Source of the DNA: Hyphococcus sp.
GTDB taxonomy: Bacteria; Pseudomonadota; Alphaproteobacteria; Caulobacterales; Parvularculaceae
NCBI GenBank assembly: GCA_021604585.1
Contig: BQJG01000018.1
Span: forward strand, 1 to 53,653
Length of the DNA: 53,653 nt
Direction: 5' to 3'
The notes beneath the pieces are model-generated. The model had not been told where the DNA came from, did not search any database, and saw only the letters and a program-made list of their open reading frames with translations. Position numbers and translations under genes: made by a program. Below are positions 1 through 6,950 of the stretch, one piece after another (the first letter of the stretch is position 1; every line of letters begins with the position of its first letter).

Positions 1-224
1 GAATTTTCAAACACATTCGCGACGGAAAAATCAGAAATCGCATAAGCGTGCATCAGACAGAAAAACGCGAGCGCGATTAGCGCAAAGGTAATAATCGATG
101 CGCGCCGGCCAAAAGTTGCAAAGCTTGGATCGCCGCCGCGCGCACCGATGAACAGCGCCGGGCCTTGCACCAACGCAATCGCAAAAGCGAGGATGAGCGC
201 GAAATGTCCGACTTCCGGAGCCAT
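1..224 (-). CDS. ccmF: Cytochrome c-type biogenesis protein CcmF, N-terminal part (runs off window)
   Basis: Reading leftward from the ATG at 222-224 gives an open frame to the window edge, about 74 residues, beginning MAPEVGHFALILAFAIAL. It contains a first hydrophobic helix, then a stretch reading HAYAISDFSVANVFENS. This matches the start of CcmF/NrsF-type heme lyases, which have a GHFAL-like first helix and an NDFTVAYVAANS-like segment. CcmF is a multi-pass inner-membrane protein that helps attach heme to apocytochrome c. Only the first two helices are visible, so the tryptophan-rich heme-handling loop cannot be checked. A different 72-codon frame over the same bases is a shadow. Confidence 0.82.
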   Translation of the reverse strand, partial: MAPEVGHFALILAFAIALVQGPALFIGARGGDPSFATFGRRASIITFALIALAFFCLMHAYAISDFSVANVFEN

Positions 225-345
225 GAAGACCTGCTATCTGCGAGCCCATGTTCTAGCTGACCCGGCCGCCTGCGGCGAGCCCTTGGGGCGCGATAAATCG
301 CCCTCTCTCGACGGTTGCTGTGGCGCGCGGGCTTCGTGCTGCAGC

Positions 346-1467
346 TCAGCGAACCAGATCAGCGATTTCCGCCATCACTTCCAGATGCTCGCGTGCGAAA
401 TGACGGCACCGAGCCGGCGACCAGCCATGAACAGGGTCCGGATTAACATTCGCATCCTTGAACGGCATTTCCAGCGTCATGGAAAGGCAGTTCCAGGTCT
501 GCGCCACGTAAGAATTGGCGATATCGAGATTGGCCTTGCCCGGCGCCGCCGCCGGATAACCTTCGCGCGTCTGGAAATCCTTGCTGATGTCGAGCAGGCG
601 CGCCGAGTAGCGATTGAACATCCGCTCGTGACGCTCATCCCAGAGCGGTATCCCTTTGGCGCTGTCGAGGAAATTATTGGCGATCGCTTCGTCCCCGTGC
701 ACATCGAGAAAGAAGTCTACGCCGGTCTCCTGCATGCGCTCACGCACCAGAAACACTTCCGGGCTCTCTTCAATCGTTGCGTTGCGCCACGCGCGATTAA
801 GATCCTTGCCGGCAGCATTTGTCCGCAGGTGACCACGTTTGGCGCCGTCGAGATTCATGCAGGGAACAATGTGCAGCGTTGTTTTCTCCAACAACGTTTT
901 GGCGGTTGTGTCTTTCTCATCGGTCAGACGCTCAAGAAATCCCTCCATCCACCACGAACCCATGGTCTCGCCGGGATGCTGGCGCGCAATCACCCAGAAC
1001 TGGCGCGGGCCGGATCCTGCACGGAAACAGTCAATCTCTTGTCCGTCCAGCGTTTCGCCAATGACTTCGTGCTCAAGCCGCGGCGACGCTTTGATATTGT
1101 CGATATATGTCCGGTAGCGGCTGGTCGGGTAAGGCGCGAAATACGCGTAATACGCGGTGTCCTGTTCGGGATGGTGGCGGATCGTCAACTCGCGTCCGTC
1201 AAAGGCTGTCTCTACTCTGAACCAATTATCCTGGTCGTAGGAAGCTACGGCGCGATAATCTTGCCAACCGCGAACATAAGAGGATGCGTGGGCGTTCCTG
1301 ATGCGCATTTGCAGCGCTTGGCCTTCTGCGCCCTCAACCGAATAATAGAACCATTGAAAGAAATCAGCTTTGCCATCCGGTCTTATCTCAAGCTGGATAT
1401 TCGATGGGTTAGAGGCATCAAGGCAAACGATATTGCCACTGTCGTAATCGCTTGAGACTTTTATCAT
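346..1467 (-). CDS. M14 family zinc carboxypeptidase (cytosolic carboxypeptidase-like)
   Basis: This 373-residue protein should remove C-terminal residues from peptides with a zinc centre. The first ~130 residues form the beta-rich N-terminal domain typical of the cytosolic carboxypeptidase (AGBL-like, M14_6) branch. The catalytic domain then shows RQHPGE (zinc His and Glu), an NLDG segment, DVHGDE with the third zinc ligand, and TLEMPFKD carrying the catalytic Glu. No signal peptide is seen, so it is probably cytoplasmic. I chose the ATG at 1465-1467 because GAAGG sits 6 bases upstream; a TTG two codons earlier also reads through. It is convergent with nothing and lies just downstream of aspS on the same strand. 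The natural substrate is unknown. Confidence 0.85.
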   Translation of the reverse strand: MIKVSSDYDSGNIVCLDASNPSNIQLEIRPDGKADFFQWFYYSVEGAEGQALQMRIRNAHASSYVRGWQDYRAVASYDQDNWFRVETAFDGRELTIRHHPEQDTAYYAYFAPYPTSRYRTYIDNIKASPRLEHEVIGETLDGQEIDCFRAGSGPRQFWVIARQHPGETMGSWWMEGFLERLTDEKDTTAKTLLEKTTLHIVPCMNLDGAKRGHLRTNAAGKDLNRAWRNATIEESPEVFLVRERMQETGVDFFLDVHGDEAIANNFLDSAKGIPLWDERHERMFNRYSARLLDISKDFQTREGYPAAAPGKANLDIANSYVAQTWNCLSMTLEMPFKDANVNPDPVHGWSPARCRHFAREHLEVMAEIADLVR

Positions 1468-1491
1468 GTCCAACCTTCGGCGATACGCCGC

Positions 1492-3291
1492 TTAGTCTTT
1501 CTTTTCGAGAATCGGCATCACAACCCGGATATGCACTTCCTTCAACTGTTCGGCGGAAGCTTCTGCGGGCGCATGCAAAAGCAAGTCTTCTGCTTGTTGC
1601 GTCATCGGGAACATCGTCACTTCACGAATATTCACCTGATCGCAAAGCAACATCACGATGCGTTCGATACCCATCGCACAACCGCCATGCGGCGGCGCGC
1701 CGAATTTGAAGGCGTTCAACATGCCGCCAAACTTCTCTTCGACAACTTCCTTGCCATAACCGGCAATGTCGAACGCTTTATACATAATGTCCGGGCGATG
1801 ATTTCGGATGGCGCCGGACCCCAACTCATAGCCGTTGCAAACAAGATCGTACTGGTAGGCCTTGATCGCCAACCTTTCTTCATCCGTACCCGCAGCTTCC
1901 AGCGCCTCGAGGCCGCCTTGCGGCATGGAGAACGGGTTATGGCCGAACTCGACTTTCTTGTGCTCCTCATCCCATTCATACATGGGAAAATCGACGATCC
2001 ATGCGAGTTCAAAGCTGTCCTTGTTGGATAGGTTCAATTCTTCGCCGATCACAACCCGCGCTTTTGCGGCGACGGCCTGAAAATCAGCTGGCTTGCCCGC
2101 AAGGAAGAACGCAGCATCGCCAGCCTTTAAGCCTAGCTGAGTGCGCACAGCTTCGGAGCGTTCCGGACCGATGTTTTTCGCCAGCGGACCCTTCGCTTCA
2201 ACCTCGTCGAAGATCATGTAGCCCATGCCCGGCAAGCCTTCCTTTTGCGCAAAGGAATTCATGCGGTCGCAGAAAGCGCGCGAACCGCCGCCCGGCGCCG
2301 GGATGGCGCGGATTTCGTTTTTCGGATCAGCGTCGAGGATCGAGGCGAAAATCTTGAAGCCCGAACTGCGGAAATGATCCGAGACAACCTGCATTTCGAT
2401 CGGGCAACGCAAATCGGGTTTATCTGTGCCATATTTCAGCATCGACACATCATAAGGGATCAGCGGGAACGGATAGTTCGTCACCGCACGCTCGCCAGCG
2501 AACGCCTTGAACGTGTTCGCCATGACCGGTCCCACTGCGTCGAATACATCCTGACGTTCAACGAAGCTCATTTCCAAATCGAGCTGATAAAACTCGCCAG
2601 CCGACCGGTCTGCGCGTGCATCTTCGTCCCGGAAACATGGCGCGATCTGGTAATAGCGATCAAAACCCGACACCATGATCAGCTGTTTGAAGATCTGCGG
2701 CGCTTGCGGCAGCGCATAGAAGCGACCCGGATGCAGACGCGACGGTACGAGGAAATCCCGTGCGCCTTCCGGTGAAGACGCGGTCAGAATCGGCGTCTGG
2801 AAATCGGTGAAGCCGGCCTGTTCCATGCCATTTCGGATTTCGCGAATAATCTTCGCGCGCAGCATGATGTTCTTGTGCAAGGTCTCGCGGCGCAGATCGA
2901 GATAGCGATGCTTCATCCGGATGTCTTCGGGGTAGTCCGGCTCGCCAAAAACCGGGAGCGGCAGTTCGTCAGCGGCGGACATCAACTCAAAGCCATCAAT
3001 GCGGACTTCGATCTCGCCGGTAGGCAGGTTGGGGTTAACCGCTTCGGCGTCCCGGGCGACGACCTGGCCATCAATCATGATAACGCTCTCGGTACGGACG
3101 CGCTCGATTTCAGCAAAAAAGGGAGCTTCCGGCTCCACCACCAGCTGCGTCAGGCCGTAATGGTCGCGCAAATCAATAAAAAGAAGGCCGCCGTGGTCGC
3201 GCTTGCGGTGGACCCAGCCAGACAAGCGAACTGTCTGTCCAACCTCAGTTTTCCGCAATTTTCCACAGGTGTGGCTACGATAGGCGTGCAT
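1492..3291 (-). CDS. aspS: Aspartate--tRNA ligase
   Basis: This class II aminoacyl-tRNA synthetase has 599 residues, the usual bacterial length. It begins MHAYRSHTCGKL with an OB-fold anticodon-binding domain (SGWVHRKRDHGGLLFIDLRD). The catalytic core follows, with motif 2 region APCFRDEDARADR and motif 3 GIERIVMLL near the C terminus; a bacterial GAD insertion lies between. The longer reading frame to 3351 would add 20 unlike residues. The ATG at 3289-3291 has GGGGAAG just upstream and matches family N termini. In alphaproteobacteria AspRS is often non-discriminating and also charges tRNA-Asn; that is not decided here. It is divergent from rnd, across 277 bases with no gene. Confidence 0.97.
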   Translation of the reverse strand: MHAYRSHTCGKLRKTEVGQTVRLSGWVHRKRDHGGLLFIDLRDHYGLTQLVVEPEAPFFAEIERVRTESVIMIDGQVVARDAEAVNPNLPTGEIEVRIDGFELMSAADELPLPVFGEPDYPEDIRMKHRYLDLRRETLHKNIMLRAKIIREIRNGMEQAGFTDFQTPILTASSPEGARDFLVPSRLHPGRFYALPQAPQIFKQLIMVSGFDRYYQIAPCFRDEDARADRSAGEFYQLDLEMSFVERQDVFDAVGPVMANTFKAFAGERAVTNYPFPLIPYDVSMLKYGTDKPDLRCPIEMQVVSDHFRSSGFKIFASILDADPKNEIRAIPAPGGGSRAFCDRMNSFAQKEGLPGMGYMIFDEVEAKGPLAKNIGPERSEAVRTQLGLKAGDAAFFLAGKPADFQAVAAKARVVIGEELNLSNKDSFELAWIVDFPMYEWDEEHKKVEFGHNPFSMPQGGLEALEAAGTDEERLAIKAYQYDLVCNGYELGSGAIRNHRPDIMYKAFDIAGYGKEVVEEKFGGMLNAFKFGAPPHGGCAMGIERIVMLLCDQVNIREVTMFPMTQQAEDLLLHAPAEASAEQLKEVHIRVVMPILEKKD

Positions 3292-3568
3292 GGTCTTCCC
3301 CTGATTTTTCGTCTTGGTCTGCCGGTCGAGCCGGAGTGGCGATAACGTCATGCAATGTCAAGGCCGTAACAGGCGGCAACGCCGGGCTCAGCAGCGCTTT
3401 TTCACGCTCTTAGCCCTCCCATTACTCTTCAGCCCAGTAGCCGGTATCGGCGCTCCGCTCTCTTATTTTCCCCAGCCCCATAGCCAGTCGCCCTGACCTC
3501 CGGGTGAAACCTTTCGCAGCGCCGAAGGACGCTTGTGTCCGGCCCCGCCCGCCGATAGAAGCCCGCTC

Positions 3569-4714
3569 ATGCAAGTCATCACGACCACAGACGAATTAGC
3601 CCGCTTTTCAAAGACCTTGCGCGCCCAGCCCTATGTGGCGGTTGATACGGAGTTCATGCGCGAGAAGACCTATTGGCCGATCCTTTGCCTGATCCAGGCC
3701 GCAGCGGATGGCGCGGAAGCCATTATCGACCCGTTAGCCGACAAGATCGATCTCTCGCCCTTTCTGGATCTTCTAACCGACAAAAAAGTCGTCAAAGTCT
3801 TCCACGCCGCGCGGCAGGACTTAGAGATTTTTTATAAACTGATTGGCGATGTGCCGGCGCCCTTATTCGATACTCAGATCGCCGCGATGGCCTGCGGCTT
3901 TGGTGACCAGATCGGTTATGAGCCGCTTATGCGGACGCTGCTGAAAGCCAAGATCGACAAGGGATCCCGCTTCACCGATTGGGCCCGGCGGCCACTGACA
4001 GATGCGCAACTCACCTATGCGCTGTCCGACGTCACCCATTTGCGTGACGCCTATCCGCTGTTGACTCAATCGCTTGAAAAACGCGAGCGAACACATTGGG
4101 TCGAGGAAGAGATGGAGGCGCTTAATAATGGTGATCTCTATTTTGTGCAGCCTGAAAGCGCATGGAAGCGGCTAAAGCTAAAAGGCGTGCGGCCAAAAGA
4201 AATGGGCGTGGTCGTCAAACTCGCCGAATGGCGCGAGCTTGAGGCGCAGACAAAAGACACGCCGCGCAGCCGTATCCTGAAGGATGAAACCATTTTTGAG
4301 CTGGCCCGCTCTCAGCCCCAGGACGCCAAGGCGCTCGCACGGGCGCGATCCATCCCTACCGGATTTGAACGCTCACGCGCCGGCGCGGCGATCCTCGACG
4401 CCATAAAACAGGGTATCGAAATACCGCGCGACAGCCTGCCAAGCGTTGAAAAAGCCGAGCGCGAAAAAGCCTCAGCCGATGTGCTGGAGCTTTTGAAGGT
4501 CTTGCTGAAGCGGCAATGCGAAGCCTTTCATGTGGCGCCAAAGCTGATCGCATCGAGCGCCGATGTAGAAGCGATTGCCCTTGATGACACCGCCAACGTG
4601 CCAGCACTGTCCGGCTGGCGCCGTGAGATTTACGGCAACGCCGCCCTGCGCCTGAAGCGCGGAGAGATTGCCCTCAAGCTCGATAAGGATCGCGTTGATA
4701 TTATTGATCTCTGA
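3569..4714 (+). CDS. rnd: Ribonuclease D
   Basis: RNase D is a 3'-to-5' exoribonuclease that trims tRNA precursors. The DEDD-Y exonuclease signature is complete: VDTEF (residues ~20-24), the Asp in HAARQDLEIF, and the YALSDVTHLRD segment with the final Tyr and Asp. HRDC helices follow (LAEWRELEA and later region), giving 381 residues, normal for the family. The TTG at 3533 allows 12 more residues, but the ATG at 3569 gives the conserved start MQVITTTDELARF. It lies 130 bases upstream of the initiator tRNA gene on the same strand, a plausible substrate, although the two need not be cotranscribed. Confidence 0.95.
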   Translation: MQVITTTDELARFSKTLRAQPYVAVDTEFMREKTYWPILCLIQAAADGAEAIIDPLADKIDLSPFLDLLTDKKVVKVFHAARQDLEIFYKLIGDVPAPLFDTQIAAMACGFGDQIGYEPLMRTLLKAKIDKGSRFTDWARRPLTDAQLTYALSDVTHLRDAYPLLTQSLEKRERTHWVEEEMEALNNGDLYFVQPESAWKRLKLKGVRPKEMGVVVKLAEWRELEAQTKDTPRSRILKDETIFELARSQPQDAKALARARSIPTGFERSRAGAAILDAIKQGIEIPRDSLPSVEKAEREKASADVLELLKVLLKRQCEAFHVAPKLIASSADVEAIALDDTANVPALSGWRREIYGNAALRLKRGEIALKLDKDRVDIIDL

Positions 4715-4847
4715 GCGTTCCGGGGCGTTCGGAAAATGGGTTCAAATTAAACGCGTTAAGACCTTGCGGCGGCTACATCGCTTCGCTATACCCCGCTCTC
4801 CCGTCACCGGGCGCGCCGTTTGCGCTTCTTGGGGCGGGCAAAGTTGG

Positions 4848-4930
<83 letters not shown>

Positions 4931-4970
4931 CAATGACTTATCAAGAAGACCAAAAACCCAGCCTTAAAGC

Positions 4971-4992
4971 TGGAAGCATATTGGAAGCATTT
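4971..4992 (+). repeat. 22-bp direct repeat, left copy (near attL)
   Basis: The segment TGGAAGCATATTGGAAGCAT plus TT recurs at 18069-18090 in the same orientation with a single mismatch. It holds two GGAAGCAT half-repeats 11 bases apart. The two copies lie about 40 bases inside attL and about 130 bases inside attR, so they may be recombinase arm sites. That role is inferred. The 5 bp stem CCAGC/GCTGG just to the left (4959-4974) has no T-run. Confidence 0.6.
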
Positions 4993-5230
4993 CGTTTGTA
5001 ACTGCGCCTCCGCCAATCGAAAACCCGAAACGAAGAATCCCGCTTGTACCTGTGAAGAGCCGCAGACTGCCAACCCGTCGCTGCTTTGCCCACGCTGTGA
5101 CTGATCCAGCGAGAATGTTCCCACAAAGTTGATGTTTCTCAAAAGGATCGTGACCACAGCGCTAGCCCCCATCGGGTTATGGTCGCTTTTGGGGAGGTCG
5201 GCGTTTTCGGCTTCAATCGGCGCATAACTT

Positions 5231-5256
5231 GTAACTTTTCACATCCCGTGCCCGAA
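5231..5256 (+). promoter_or_regulatory. SigF-type ECF promoter upstream of sigF
   Basis: GTAACT at 5231-5236, sixteen bases, then CGAA at 5253-5256. This matches the GTAACC-N16-CGAA element I recall for Caulobacter SigF, with one base different. The expected transcript start falls just before the sigF start codon, giving a very short leader and implying autoregulation. The rest of the gap 4925-5275 holds the left 22-bp repeat and no gene I can support. Confidence 0.75.
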
Positions 5257-5275
5257 GAAGGTAGTGAGACCGCCA

Positions 5276-5815
5276 ATGGCGTCGAGCGAAGAACAGCTCA
5301 ATGATCTGATGAGCCGCAGCCTCTCGGGAGATGCGCATGCTCACGAAGCAATGCTGCGCTTGCTAGCACCGGCTTTGCGGTCCTTTTTCGGGTGGCGGAT
5401 TCGTGACGCCGCGCAAGATGTGGACGACCTCGTGCAGGAAGCGCTGATAGCCATACATACTCGCCGGATGACCTTTGATCCGTCACGGCCATTGTTGCCA
5501 TGGGTGTACGCCATCGCAAGATACAAGCTAGTCGATTATTTTCGAAGGCAAGGCGCAACGCCGCCACTTGCCGAACTTGAAGACACGAGTGCCGTGACGG
5601 AATTTGAATCCGCATGTGCCGCACAAATGGATATCGCAACGCTGCTCGATCATCTTCCAGAGAAACAACGGTTTGCCATTCGCGCCACACGGATTGAAGG
5701 AGAAAGCATCAGTGACGTGGCGGCCGAACGGGGCTGGTCGGAAAGCGATGTGAAAATATCCGTGCATCGCGGGCTGAAAGCACTAGCCAACCGGTTCGGC
5801 GGAGCAAAAGCATGA
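5276..5815 (+). CDS. sigF: ECF RNA polymerase sigma factor, SigF-like (ECF16 type)
   Basis: This is a 179-residue two-domain sigma factor. Region 2 covers residues ~15-95 with the core-binding and -10 segment DVDDLVQEALIAIHTRR and PWVYAIARYKLVDYFRR. Region 4 covers ~120-175 with LLDHLPEKQR and a helix-turn-helix ISDVAAERGWSESDVKISVH. No extra C-terminal domain is present. The next gene, overlapping by 4 bases, is a DUF1109 membrane anti-sigma factor, the partner that defines the SigF/NrsF group. The ATG at 5276 is preferred; a GTG at 5264 would sit almost at the predicted transcript start. Promoter motifs before this gene and before bufA suggest it transcribes itself and the bufferin operon, probably on metal stress. 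Confidence 0.9.
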   Translation: MASSEEQLNDLMSRSLSGDAHAHEAMLRLLAPALRSFFGWRIRDAAQDVDDLVQEALIAIHTRRMTFDPSRPLLPWVYAIARYKLVDYFRRQGATPPLAELEDTSAVTEFESACAAQMDIATLLDHLPEKQRFAIRATRIEGESISDVAAERGWSESDVKISVHRGLKALANRFGGAKA

Positions 5816-6453
5816 GTACGGACGAGCTCATCTCCCGACTTTCTCGCAACATTGCACCCGTGCCGCGTCATGCGCTCGAAAAACGTTTTATTATGGGCGT
5901 GTCAGGCGGGTTTCTGGCAAGCGGGATCCTTTTGTTTCTTTGGCTCGGCTTCCGTCCCGATCTGAGCGAGGTTGCCTTCACTCGCCCCTTCCTCACCAAG
6001 CTTTTGTACACTGTTGCGCTATTTGCGGCGTCGATACCGCTCAGCTTGCACCTGATGCGCCCGGAGGGAAAGACTGGTCGCTCGTATGCTCTATTGTTCG
6101 TTCCCGTTCTCGTTTTAGGCCTTGCAGCCACAGCCGAGTTTTCGCTTGCGCCCCACGAAAACAGGGCTCAGTTGCTATTCGGCCACGGCGTTTTGCCTTG
6201 TTTGATCCGAATACTAATCATTTCAACCCCCATCTTTGCCGGGCTTTTGTGGTCGGCAAAGTCCTTCGCTCCGACGCGTCTTCGCGCCGCAGGCGCTGCT
6301 GCCGGTCTAATGTCCGGCTCACTGGCCGCCGGGCTGTATGCTTTTCATTGCATTGAGCCTTCAGCGAGCTTTGTCTTCGTTTGGTATTCGCTCGGAATAG
6401 CCATCACATCGGCGCTCGGCGCGCTCTTAGCTCCACTCGTTCTTCGTTGGTAG
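5812..6453 (+). CDS. nrsF: Membrane anti-sigma factor NrsF (DUF1109)
   Basis: The 213-residue protein has a short cytoplasmic N terminus (MSTDELISRLSRNIAPVPRH), which in this family holds the sigma factor, followed by about six hydrophobic helices (roughly 27-45, 62-80, 92-110, 125-147, 157-177, 186-209). Only two cysteines occur, C130 (LPCLIR) and C180 (FHCIEP). In Caulobacter NrsF two cysteines at nearly the same positions are, as I recall, required for the metal response, so these are probably the sensing residues. It overlaps sigF by 4 bases (ATGA) and should be cotranslated with it. Confidence 0.9.
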   Translation: MSTDELISRLSRNIAPVPRHALEKRFIMGVSGGFLASGILLFLWLGFRPDLSEVAFTRPFLTKLLYTVALFAASIPLSLHLMRPEGKTGRSYALLFVPVLVLGLAATAEFSLAPHENRAQLLFGHGVLPCLIRILIISTPIFAGLLWSAKSFAPTRLRAAGAAAGLMSGSLAAGLYAFHCIEPSASFVFVWYSLGIAITSALGALLAPLVLRW

Positions 6454-6473
6454 AATCTTTTTTTCTGAAAGTT

Positions 6474-6499
6474 GTAACCGCAGCGGAAGCCCGCACGAA
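6474..6499 (+). promoter_or_regulatory. SigF-type ECF promoter upstream of bufA
   Basis: GTAACC at 6474-6479, exactly sixteen bases, then CGAA at 6496-6499, a perfect match to the remembered SigF element. It lies 21 bases after nrsF and about 46 bases before the bufA start codon. This places bufA and probably the downstream operon under the sigma factor encoded next door. Confidence 0.8.
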
Positions 6500-6545
6500 G
6501 TACTGAATATGCGCATGGACGCATGAACAATCACGGAGAACTTAA

Positions 6546-6836
6546 ATGAACGTTTTGAAGTCTAGCACTGCCGCAGCCACCGTAATCGCCCTCGCCGCCG
6601 CAACCGCCATGGCCTCAACGCCCGCGAGCGCCGCGGACATGGAAAAATGCTACGGCGTAGCGCTTGCCGGCGAAAACGACTGCGCGGCGGGACCCGGCAC
6701 ATCCTGCGAAGGCACGTCGACGGTCGACTATCAGGGCAATGCCTGGTCGCTTGTACCTGCAGGCACTTGTGATTCAATTTCGCTTCCAGGCGGTCGCTCC
6801 GGCAGCCTCGACGCGTTGGATCGCGATCTAGCGTAG
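6546..6836 (+). CDS. bufA: Bufferin precursor peptide (DUF2282, BufA1 type)
   Basis: This 96-residue precursor has a signal peptide (residues 1-30, ending PASAA) and a mature part of about 66 residues with four cysteines at 35 (KCYG), 46 (DCAA), 54 (SCEG) and 75 (TCDS). This is the DUF2282 pattern. In bufferins, MNIO enzymes with a BufC partner convert cysteines to thiooxazole groups and the exported product binds copper. The first and last cysteine contexts (EKCYGVA and VPAGTCDSI) are the parts most like known bufferins. A SHORT tail rich in Gly, Ser and Asp follows C75. CGGAGAACTTAA before the ATG is a usable ribosome site. It is followed by a strong hairpin and then by a TonB receptor instead of bufB. 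Confidence 0.9.
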   Translation: MNVLKSSTAAATVIALAAATAMASTPASAADMEKCYGVALAGENDCAAGPGTSCEGTSTVDYQGNAWSLVPAGTCDSISLPGGRSGSLDALDRDLA

Positions 6837-6859
6837 CCTCCCCCCTAGCGCAGATCGTA

Positions 6860-6893
6860 CCGGCCCCTGTCAGTCCCCCACTACAGGGGCCGG
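6860..6893 (+). terminator. Strong hairpin between bufA and the TonB receptor gene
   Basis: CCGGCCCCTGT (6860-6870) pairs perfectly with ACAGGGGCCGG (6883-6893) around a 12-base loop. The 11-bp GC-rich stem is followed by AATTGG and no clear T-run, so it may act as a partial terminator or a 3' stabiliser. Either would let the precursor mRNA exceed that of the downstream genes. Confidence 0.65.
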
Positions 6894-6950
6894 AATTGGT
6901 GTGCACGTAGAAATCTTCATTGTCGTTTCGGTTCGAGGACTCACAGGCGC

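Noticed and set aside
148..1455. A 435-codon plus-strand frame over the M14 carboxypeptidase
   Set aside because: It has no recognisable domain, is rich in Arg and Cys, and is antisense to a protein with full catalytic motifs.
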